A stretch of DNA of 64,000 nucleotides. It comes from Eopsaltria australis. Its lineage: Eukaryota > Chordata > Aves > Passeriformes > Petroicidae. The position numbers and the translations under genes are program-made. Each line of letters opens with the position of its first letter. The first letter of the stretch is position 1. The stretch spans positions 372,001 through 436,000 of the forward strand of contig JAVTVJ010000541.1 of NCBI GenBank assembly GCA_034509425.1, given 5' to 3'. The notes below the pieces were generated by a model. The model was given only the letters and a program-made list of their open reading frames with translations, ran no database searches and was not told where the DNA came from. Shown here one piece after another: positions 51,601-63,600 of this stretch.

Positions 51601-54600
51601 AGTTGTTCCCAGGAGGTGAGTATTGCTGAGGGACTGACTATGTTGTACATATGCATATCCATTGTGAGTTTCCTTTCTGTAGGATTAAACTTCACAAGCC
51701 TTAGGGTTGTAGAAACTGATTTCCTGAATTGCAGTAATGATTGCAAAAAGGGTGTTTTAAATTCTCCAAAGGAAACTTTGTTACTGAGTATATTCATAAT
51801 GGAGAAATTAATTTTTCATTTACTTAACACTTGATTTTGTGCCCTAGGAGTGGGATTCTTCCCCTCCACTTTCTTAAATATGCTAGTGGAGCTTTGCACT
51901 GCTTTGTAGGCATTTAGGTCTGGAAGTGTGGCTAGAGCATTTTGGCTTTGCATCATTGATTTAAGAGTACATTGTGGAGGATCTTGCCCTTTAGCTTTTA
52001 ATCATCATGTCCTTCCCCATATGACTTGTACTCCCTTTGTATACCAGCCTTCTGCTGGCTTGGGGAAACACATCTCAGATTGAGTTTACATGTTGTGAAG
52101 TTCTTACAGAACCTACTTCATTTCCCCCTGTTTAACAATGGACTCCATGCGAGTCCTCTCCCTCTTTGGAAGATTTTTGTCTTGCTTTTACTTTCCTGTT
52201 TCGATCATGCAGATGCCAGTACATCTCTGCCTTTTGTTTTAGAGTGCTTTAGCTCTTACTCGATTGGCTAGAGAGAGAGGTCACCAAGCAGGAGACACCT
52301 GGGGCGCGGGGGCTTGTTACTCACTGATGCTCCTTGACGTAGAAGGATTAGATGTGGGAGGGAAATGTCAGCCATCTGCTCATGATTCAGGCCTGGGCTG
52401 GGAGTCATTTTAATGTGCCTTCTGTATCTTCCCTCTTGGTGCCTCAGAAAGTATCAGAATGTTCTATTACATGGCTGACTTTTGAGCTAGCATGTCTCCA
52501 TGAACCATGGAATAGGAAGGGCAGATGGTAACAGCAGACACAGGGAACTTGTGGCAGAACCTTAAATGTGTAGAAACAGGTTTAAGAGGAAGAAAGAAAA
52601 TCAGATTACTTTGATATCATATTATTTGAGTTTCCCCTAAAGGCAGATGTCCTGCAATGGAGTCAGATTAATATGCTTCCAGATATAAATCTTCTATGGG
52701 CTCAGACACGAATATGAAATTAATTCGTTCTGTTCCTAAAGGACAGTGTATTCTAAAGATTTGTGTCTGACCCTCAGGAAGAGCACTGACAAAATCAAAT
52801 CAGAACATTAGTGGCCTGCTTTGTAGGGAGCTGGACTGGTAGCATTGCTATGAACATTTGATTACTGCTCTCTGCTGTGTATGGTCTGAGCTCCTGAAAT
52901 TTATCCTGCTCTTTCTGTTAGCACAAGAGTGAGTATAGCAAGGCCTTTCTGAAGTGTTAAGAGAATGTTCCTCTTTGAGGAAGAGGGGCAGAAATCTCTA
53001 ACTGCTTTCTTCTGAAAAAGGGCATAGCTTAATGACAAATGTGTATTTTAAAGTGGCTGTAGGTTTCTTGTCATTGTGTTTGCCCAGGTTGCTTCTGTTC
53101 TTTACAGATCTTCCCTCCCTCCTGCATCAGAGGTGGAGGAATTGGTGGATCTTCCTTCTGCAACTGAGTGTCTCTGAAAGTAACTTATGGTCAAAATCTG
53201 AAAAAACTAGTTTGCTTTTAATATTATTGATTGGTGAAAATCAATGATAGGCAGATGGTGCAATTGCATTTCACTCTGGTAGTACAGAAAGAAGAGTTGG
53301 GTGCATTTTGCTTATTGACTGCAGCAAAATGAACTAAAAAGTAGGTGCTCGCCTGATTACTGAGAGATGACTGACACTTTGTCCACAAGCTGCCATCTGT
53401 GATGAAAGAAAAGAAATTGAAAGCAATGGTAGGGAAGGAAATAATAATTGTGGAGGATCTTCATTTACAAAGAGTTGCACTGATTTCTTGGCAGAAAGTA
53501 TATGGGGTGTCTGATCCAAATTTTTTAGGAAGACATATGTCAATTTTCTTCTTTTCATCATTGGGGCTTACAGCATGATTTTTTCAGAGCTTCTAAAAGA
53601 AGGACACCTTTGTAAAGAAAAGTTTTGAAGGTTGCTGAGGACAGAGGTGTCTCTGACTGGTCTTTAGGGGTGAATTCTGGACTATTGCTAATACATAAAT
53701 GTGTGTATTATCAGATGTTTTATATAAAAGAATTGACACCTGATTCTCAGAGGTTGGTTGGATGAAATAGTATTATTCTATTGGAATATTTTCCTTATTG
53801 CTCTTTGATTGTTTTTTCCCCAAAGGCAGGGCTAAGAAACATTTAAGAGGAGTGTTTGTTTTTTTATGGTCAAACTCGGAATCAGCAAGTCTTACTGTTG
53901 TGTATCTAATAAGTTTTGCACTTAATTGGTCGTTCATTCTTGAACAAGTGAGTTATAAACTTATTTAAAAATTGTTTATAAACTTGCCTGTAAATTTGTG
54001 TTTCTTCAGGGTGTTTGTAATATTTTGAGAGGGGCTAGCATAATTTTTGATACAAATAATTACTGACAGATGATATGACCCACATTTGGATTATATTCAG
54101 TGTAGAAAATACTGTAGAAGCTCTCTATTAGATGCATTACATGCTTCAAATGGTAGCTCCTGTTTGATTTCTGTATCTGTAGTGTCATACTCCTGCCTGT
54201 CTGGGAATTGCTGCTTAATGGACTATACTGACTAGGGAGGGAATCTTGTAGGGGAATGTTAGCCTTATACTCATTTATTTATATTTATTAGTTTTTGTCA
54301 ATCTACCAAAGACATGATGTGTCAGAAAGACTTAACAGTTACATTTGGATTTCAGGCCTGGGAACAGTCTGCTGGAGTAATCGTGTTCCCCAACATTCAG
54401 CTGCTAGCCAGTGAAGTTTCCAAGCTTCTGACTAAAGAAATTAAGAGGAACTTCAATGGAAAATCTGCAGGTAATGATCCCTTACCATATCCATTCGACC
54501 CAGTTATTCTGGAAATGTGTCTTTCAGCAGTCCTCTGTGCTGGAAATAAAGGGGGAGCAGGAAAATGCTGTGTACCAAGCCAGATATTTTAGCAGGTGAG

Positions 54601-57600
54601 AGCTAGCAGTGGTTTAAGGTGATTGCACTGAAGATTTGGCCTTGCATGCCATTCCATGCTGATTTTGAGTTTGGAACTCTTGTAGCTGGAGGTATGTAAT
54701 GCATAATGTATTAAGAGTTAAAGAGTAGGTTACACACTATTCTGAGGAGCTTTCTTAAATGAAAAAATATTGCTAGCCACACACTGCTTTCCTGATGGCT
54801 GTTGTACATTCTTTGTGCTGCCAGCTGCCAGACTTCATGAACTGAGCTGGTATTTTCAGTGAAATTTCAGTTTGAAACGGGTAGTTTACATGAACTGAGC
54901 TCGATGCTGAATCAAATTCATTTTACGTTTTTCTGTTCACTTTAGTGGACTCCTGCTGCTGTAATTTTGTTAAATCTGTCAGATCGGTTAAGAAAGCATA
55001 AATGCGGCATTTTCATCTTTCACTAAGGAATTAAAGTCAAATGTTTTTGTGATAACAGAAGAAGCTCGTCTGGCTTTGGAGCAATTGCTGCAACAGAAGG
55101 GGGAAGCAGGAGATGGCCATTTGCTCCTGAAATCGGTGTATCTGCTCTCACAGACTGACTTGGTAAGAGAAAGTACTATAAAGTGTGTTTTCCTTTTTAT
55201 TTCAGAGAAACTGTGTAGGCACCCCAACAGTGGAACACCCAAGTCTCAATATTTGCATTATCACTAATATTTTGAGCTTCAGTATGCCCAAGGTATATAT
55301 TTAGAGGACACACTACCAGGTTTGTAGGCCAGACTTTTTTAAAGGAGGGAAGTAAGCATTTTGTGCTTTCAGATGCCTTTTTAGTTTTCATCACCAGACA
55401 GCTGGTTTTTTCTAGCGTTTCTCTGCTTTTCCCCCCACATTGCGTATCTTTTCATATATTCTTTATCACTCCAACTTACATATCAAAAAGATGGCTAGTA
55501 AGAATCTGTCTGGTAATACAGTGGTTGGCTTTCCAACCCTGATAGCCTCTCACTTTGAAGTGTTTCACAAACTCTACTTGTACAGCTGTCCCAAATGCAG
55601 ACCAGCATCAGGAGTACAGCCTGCTGATGGACATCTGCAATGTGTTTATTTGTGACATTTAGTTAAACAGTTTGTCTTAGTCTTTCTTGTTCAAAGGCAC
55701 ACAAAAATAAAATTTTACTGTCAGATTTTAGTGGATATGTTCTGTGTCATAAGGAGCTCTATAAAATTATATACATATATATAGCTAGTCACAATATGAA
55801 GTTTCTGATGAGACTTGTGTATTTCACAGATTTAAGACATTGACATTTTTTGTAGCAGACATACTCACAGAACTTCATATCACAAACCTTGTTCTTCTGT
55901 TTGGTGCTGATTTTTATTATGATTACTGTGTGCCAAGCATACACACTGGGACTTCTCTGAAAGTTCTATGCCACCATTGTGAAGATGGGAAGAAACGAAG
56001 TGTGAGAAACACTGTGAAGAAAACAGTCACTTGCATTTACAAAACCTGTCATTACAAGTGTGTGTGCAGTTATTCAATATGTTTAAAAACTGAAGGCATT
56101 ATAGGTAAACTGATTCTATGCTGAGTCAAGGAGGAGATGGAGAATTCATGCTTTCAACATACCAGGCCTCTGTAGATGCAGGGTGTCCTGGAAATTAATG
56201 GCAAAGGAGACACTGTATGTCCCTGGTGTTGCTGCTGGTTCAGCTCCTAGTTAGTTTGCAGGCTGTGTGCTTCACTGGCTTCAGGTCTCCATATGCAGGA
56301 CAGAGAACCTCTGCCAATGCTGTAGTTCAGCCGGAGTGGGAAGTCCCGGGAACAGCTGCAGCAACACAGTGTATTTATTTCTGCCAAGTGGATTTTACAG
56401 CTGGGCTATGTGACTGCCAGTCTTGTGTGCCCCAGAGCACTCATGAGGATAAAATGCTCAAGTAGCTCTTTCATCTGCCATGACTATTCTCAGTGTGTAG
56501 AAACACAAGGAATCTATGGTCAGCTTCTGGAGGGACTGATCTTTATTTTGTCTACTTAGAGGACTATGTGGAACATCATTGGATCTGGACTTCCAGCTGC
56601 TCTGATGCAGTGCCTGTACCTTTTCTTTACTGTTCCTCTGAAGAAAACCAGTGATGATGGAGAGACAAGTGAGGATGATGCCCAAACTCAGGAAATGCTT
56701 GTTAAGGTGAGATGTGCATTTGGGGGTTCATTTGCCCTGGGTACTCAGATGTTCACTTAGGCTCTTAGCTATTCATTTGATTCAAACTCCCAAAATCCTG
56801 TAAGGTTGGACTGCAAGCTGTTGAATAAGCATCAGGAGCCATATAAAACATATAAACTATCTTTTTTTTTTTTATTTTTTATTTTTTATTAAACAAAACA
56901 GCATGACTTTAAGTGGGAAAAATCTATTAAGAATATCCTAGTGGTAGTTTTCCTCGTTCATTTCACTCATCCTTTCTGTTGGCATTAGTATGATTTCCTT
57001 CCCCAATGGATTTTTCTTCAGCTCCTGGATATATCTAGAGGTGTTTATTGTAGCTGATGTTTGTTTGCTTTTCAGATAATGCTTAACATGTACAAAGAGG
57101 AACAAGGCGTAGAGGAACTTCTCGCAGCTGATAAGCTTCAGTCATTAATTATAGCAACTGCTTCTCTGTGGGACCAGTGCAGCCACTCCTGGAAAGTACC
57201 TACAGGCCGTGTGCTAAGAACAATTTCAAAGGCTCAGACCAAAAACAGCATTGTGTACCTACAAGGTTTGGTTGAGTAAATTGGCTTCTCCTTTCCTCAT
57301 AGCTCCCCTGAGAATGAATTACCAAAAAAAGTCTCCCTAGGATAGATTACATCATCTGTAATCTCCCTTACGTCATCCAGTAGTCAACTGCAAATCATGG
57401 GCTCTTGACTTAGTAGAGAGGAGCTTTATTTAGCACTGATAGCCATCTGAAAACTGAAGAGATTTTACATGAAAAACCCCCAAAATTACAGGCAAGAGCC
57501 AATCCCACTTAATCACACTGACGTAGGCAAGAGGAAGATGTATTATGTTTTATCTTAAATTGTGTGACTCAGTCTGTGGGCCTGAGACTCATGAACACTA

Positions 57601-60600
57601 AATACAAGGCTGGGGGCACTGTAAGAGTAATGGTATATTTTGGGACAGCATCATGGTTGCTTAAGTCCTCATTTCTTCCTAGTCTTTATTAGTTCAATCA
57701 TTTTTTTTTCTTGTTAAGAAGTGCAAAGGCCACAAGTCTCAATTTCTTAGAAGTGAAAAAAGTTTATAATGCCCAAAATACCATCAGTGTTGCATGTCAT
57801 AGAGTAAATGCATATAGATATTTTTATTTTTGAAAATAAAAAGTTGGATGAGATGGAAAGAACTATTTCTGATCAGTGAAGTCTACATAGAATATGTGAT
57901 TAACTTGGTAGGAGACAATTAAATCTGTTAGTCTCTGCTTACCTTGCACTCAGACAGCTGGATTCAGTATATATGAATTTTGGTGAGTTGGGGGGTTGAA
58001 AGTTTATGCTCCTGAGTTTAAATCAGTTTCTGGGAGTTAAGAAAAGAAATGCAGGTATATTGTAAAGCCAGAAATGCTCTTCATGTCGCTTCCGGAATGA
58101 GTGTGATATTCATATATCCCCTTTTCTTTGTAGAAAAAGGGTTATCTGACTCTTATTTTACTGGGAAATAACTTCAATTTTGTTTAATTTTTGGTTTTGT
58201 TTAACTTTAAGCTTGTTTGTCTGTCAGTTCCTAAATACTTGCTGTATTTTTCTTTCTCACAGCTGTGGACTGCATTAAAATAGCTGTTCAGAATCTCTTT
58301 GCACTGGCTGATACTCTACCTGCTTGTGATGTGTGTGAAGCTGCTAGTATTGTGTTGTGCTTTGTGAAAGATTCTTATCCTGTATCATCAGCCTTATTAA
58401 CAGAGTTTGAAAATAATGATGGCTACCAACTCCTGCTAAAAATTTTACTCAGGTAAGAGAGGTTTTTAGTAGGTTTCTAGAGAGTGGTAAAACTTAATTT
58501 TCAGAATGCATAGTGGTGTCTTAAAATATGAATCATATAGGTAACCCTGTGTGGATGCAAAGCATTGCTGCATTAGAAAGGGGAGTAGTAGATAACATTT
58601 TCTTCTTAAGCCATAACAGAAGGAGAGCAGTATAGGAGAAGGTAGTTTGCAGGTGGGATAGAGACTTTTTGAACACAAGTCAAAGGTTCTTCATCAATTT
58701 GTATTACAGAGGGTGTAGGTCAGAGACATTTGTCTCAGTTAAAGTGAGCTTTTAATCCAGGAATGCAGTCAGCTAGGGAGGAAAACACTGTCTTCTTGCT
58801 GTGCAAAAGCAAACAAACAAAACTCACCCAAACTTAAATCTGAGATGTTTACATTCTTCAGAACTGAGATAAGCATAAACATATCTTCCCCACTAGTTAT
58901 CCTAATCCAAAGTACAAAGCAGAATCTGTTACTCTCCTTGTCAGCTTGTGCTGTCCCACCAGGCTGAGTGTCTTTAACATAATTTGAAGAGAGCATTTCT
59001 GGATCTTTTTGTTTCCATTCTGGTTTTGCCTATTCTTGTAGTATTTCTCCAACACTTGTGAAAACTTTGGTCCCTGAACAATGACTGGGGTGGGGAGGGT
59101 ATTTTGTAATTTGGATCTAGAGGATTGTAAATTGAATCCTGAAGTCAAAGATATCTGTGAGTGACTATGGTGCTTATGACTTTTGAATGGCACAAGATTA
59201 TTAATTTATGATAGGAAAAAATTGTATTTTTCTGGCAGTGTTTTCTTTAGTTACCAGAGACTGTCTAGATTTCCCTTATAAATAAACTGTGTTGAGATGC
59301 ATATTTCTGATTAAATCTTGTAAGGGCAGAAAACACTGAATCCTCTTCAGTAAGGGCTATGAATGTCCCCATCCTTTTCAACTGATGTCACTAGGCAGAA
59401 GAGACAGAAATAACAGCTGCTCAGGGCTTCAGATTAGTCTTCATTCCCAGCATATGCTGGGATAAAAGAATAGATGGAGAGTTCTTTCCAGAATGTTTTG
59501 TGTGAGCAGTAACCTTTTCTCTGATGTTTAAAACTTTTTCTTCAGGTAAAAAGAATCTTGCTAATAACATTCTGGGAAAGAGAGAACTTGCTCTCTTTTA
59601 TTCTTTTTCATGTTTAGGTGAAACCAGAACATTTTGTTCTATTTTCTTGTGAGATTGCTCTAACCTAACAGTATCAGTCTATTTCTCTGCCACTAACCCA
59701 TGCCCAGATGAGGCAGTTTTCCCCAAGAATTGACCCAGTTGAGAATTACAGAATAAGATGACGTGATAAGCAGCTCTGTCCTTTGACAGACTGTCACTTC
59801 AGTCTATGAACTATGGCAAATCTGAGGTTACATTTCAAGTTATTTCCTTACTTAGGAGAGACCTGCTATCTTCATGTCTGATTCACAAAGCTCAGGCAAT
59901 ACAATATTTTTCCCTTCCTCAGGGCTGAGATTTTTCTCTTATTTTTCTCAGTTAGCAAGTCCCTTATCTTGCCAACCATATGCCCACTTTTTATATGAAG
60001 TGTGTTTTAATTATTTGAATTCTCGCAAAGTTTAAATTTTTATTCCCCAAACCAGACTTTTTTGAGTTAGCTTTTTTTGTTTGTTTGTTTATAAGGACAC
60101 ATAACTGGACTAAGTTAAAACAGTTATCTTCCTTTTGTTCAGAAGACTCTGTCAGTGGCACATCAGTTTCCTTCAGTCTGTAGGTTTTGTTCTGATTCAC
60201 TGTACCACCATGGTGTGGATTATTGTGTGTAGCTCCTACGTGCTCCATACCTGATTATGTATCCAAAGTGTTTGTAAAAGTAAGACATGAACATATGACT
60301 GTTCCAAGTTTTGTTCCTAGATGTGAGGGTTTGCAGCAAAATGAAGGAGACCCCTATCTGGATGAGATCTTGGACATGCTGACTTGCCTTACAACCTGTG
60401 GGAAAACTGAACTGAAAGTTTCTGGCAACATCGTACACCCGCAATTGCCACACTTTGATTTTGAACAGAGACAGTCTTCTGGTACAGTATATATATATAT
60501 GTATATATATAATTGCATGTGGTTGTGTAGGTGGGTCATAGAAAAATGAAGCTCTAATCATTTTGTGTCCTAATATGGAGGAAGGAGTATGATGTGACAT

Positions 60601-63600
60601 CTTCAGATCTATGTGTTAGTGCTGCAGGAGCCTGAAAGCCATCTGCATCAAACTGAAACAGCCATGTCAGCTCTGGGGTCTGATCCAAGCTCAAGAATAT
60701 GCCTCCCAATCACATCCCTCATGTCTGTTGCTCTTATTTCCACTTTCATACATGATTTAACACTGTAGTTATTGTGCTTGCAGATTTAAATAGCAATAGA
60801 TGTAAAAATGATCTCACCTGGGTTTTTTCCCCACAGGAATGACAGTGAAAAACCTCCAGCCTTTTCAGGTGTTGCAATCCATTTTCCAGAGAAGCAATGA
60901 TCAGCACCTGTGTGGAAGAATCTTGGCAGCAATTGGTACTATATGGGCTTGGGACAGAGTGAACTTCTTTCTTCTGGAATGGACACTTCAACCTATCAAC
61001 CAATTCACTGACATAATTCATTTTAAACCTCACTCAGTCCAAGTCCAATTCTTTAGACTGGTGGAGTCCATAGTCCTGGAGCTGTCCTATGTCCCCCATG
61101 AGATTTTGAAGAAGGTTCAGTATTTGATAAAGGAAAACATAGTGCCATTCTGCACCTTAGCAGCTCTCCAGTGCCTTCTCAGCATGACCCAGAAGGACCT
61201 GTTATTCAGTGATATTTTCCGTGACTCTGGGCTCTTAGGCCTACTGCTGGCACTTTTGAGGAAGGAAGCCAAGATCCTGAGGAAATCAGGTACAACTTAA
61301 TGCCACTCACAATGACCACTGAAGTAGGCAGATCAAGAGGAATGAATGACCTCTTTCTACAGTAAATTTATATATTTTATATATGGAGTAGCTAGATTTT
61401 GGGTTGAAGCCAGCTGGCCTAAATTTGACACATTAAGCTGGGTCCTCTCTGAAATTTTTGGTGTTTATTGTTCTGTTTGCCAGCCTAACAGCTCTGGGGG
61501 CTATTCTTTGCTAATGTATGATGTGTTATTCTGGGTGGTACCCTTCAGCCCATACTTTTAAACATGTATTAAATTGGTTTTCTCTAGAATGCAAGCTTGA
61601 GATTGGAGCAATAAAAATTTTCCACAATGCTTAGTTCCTCTGGCAATAACATCTTAATCCTGAGGACTGGTGATAGAAAACAGTTTATTGAATTTTGGCC
61701 ATATGTCCCCCACAATTACTACCACTTGCTGTGATGGGATAGAGTTACCTTCTAGTATAGAAGTAGGAAGGTGATAGTCCTAGTTTGGTAACTGTGGAGT
61801 GCAGCTGATTTAGGAGACAGATTCACATATTTAAAGGATTATAACTACCATTTTAGTGAAAGAAGAAGGTATGATAAAATTTTCTGTGCTATACAAGTTG
61901 GAAAATGCATTTAAATCTAAGTGCAAGAGTCATTTAGTGAAGGAGGAGAGACCCAAAATACTAGCAATAACTTCTGTTGCAGTAAGCATACTTGACCTGC
62001 TTATACACAACAGAAGGAATATAAATTGCAACAGAAATTCTGGAGTGCAGACATCCACCACCTGCAAGGACATTTAGATTTGAGCTTTTGATATCAGAGA
62101 ACCAGGGTTTTGTACAAGAGTGCTTAGATAAGGATTGTCAAGATAAATACCAAGGTTCTTGAAAATTTGCCTTCTTGTTATGAGTTGGTGCATAGGGGCT
62201 TTCTTCTATGTTTGCATTAATTTCACTGCTTTAGATAACTTGGTGATGTAAATTTTACAGAATGAGTGATTGCATGTAATTTGTAAATTTAGACACACAG
62301 GTGAAGAAGGGCAAGTGAGATGATATTATACCTACTCCACTCTCTTAGTTTCCAGAAATTCAGAGTGCAAATTTTGACTTTTAGATCTTAAATTAACCTA
62401 CCATACACTGTCGGATCCCATTTGACTTCGAACATGCAGGATATTTCTGGTCATGGCTTTTAGTTTAACTATTTAAATGCTCCCTGTTGCTATAATATTT
62501 TACCACTTCACAGCCTAATCGATCATGTTCTTTTGTTTGTGTGTGTTCCTACCAGATACCACTAAACAGGTAACTACATCATTTGGGAAGTGAAAACACC
62601 CCTATTAGCAGCACTGCCTATAGTTATGCAGGAGATATGGGCTGCAGAGCAAGAATCAGGCCTGTGTTTCCCTAATCCCAGTCTAGATCCTGATAAATAG
62701 GCAATGCCACGTCTGTATTTTGTTGCTTGTTTTAGGTTTCAAGTAGCCTGTAAGTAATACTTGAGAGAAGCTAGAATTTGCTGGAGAACTGGTTTTCCTT
62801 TTTGACTGAATGTATTTTGGCTACAGTTGTTAATTTCTTGTATATTGTAATGTGACTATATGACTTTTAATAAACTGACAGCTGGAACTCATCTGCCTGG
62901 TGTGAAAGAAGGCACTGAGAAGGAATTAAATGCTGTCATGCTGAAGATGGTGGCTGCCCTTACAGCCAGGTCTGTGAGGAACACTGGTAAGGAAATACAT
63001 ATTACTGCAGTACCTTTGCGACATTTGGTGGTAAGTGGCCATGGTCTTAATGAGCACCAACAAATTTTCTGACTTCTGTGCTTCAGTCAAAAATAGAGGA
63101 CAAAAGCTGGAAGTGTAGGGATAACTGTGTTACACTAGGAAAAAATGTGACAAAAGTGTTCTCATCCTGCATAACAACCTTTGTCCCAGTAGTCATCTTG
63201 TTTCCTTCATCCATGTGCATACTCCTGAAGTGTTTATATAGGATGCATAAACTTAGCTTGTGGAAAAAAAGTGTGTGTACTTTACTTTTGTGCATTTTTA
63301 TTCATACAAATTTTCTTCCATTGTATCTGTGATTTGAAATCTTGATTGGATCAGGTGCATGCTGAGTGACACTTCTATACTGTTTACTGTTACACTAAGG
63401 AGTCTGTGTGTAGGGAATCTTGTGGAACACAGTACAGGAGTACTATGCTACTGAATACTGGAATCTACTCAATTCACTCTGGAATCCTAAAATTAGCATG
63501 TTTGCAGCATCTTGCACAGTGTTAAATATATTTTCAGAAACCATCAAAAAGATCCCTTCTTAAATGAAAGAGATACTTAAGCTGAAAATAAGGTGTCTTT

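Noticed and set aside
56862..56890. T-rich run as a possible polypyrimidine tract of an extra WDFY4 exon
   Set aside because: No in-phase exon with homology follows before coding exon 5 at 57076, which has its own good acceptor.
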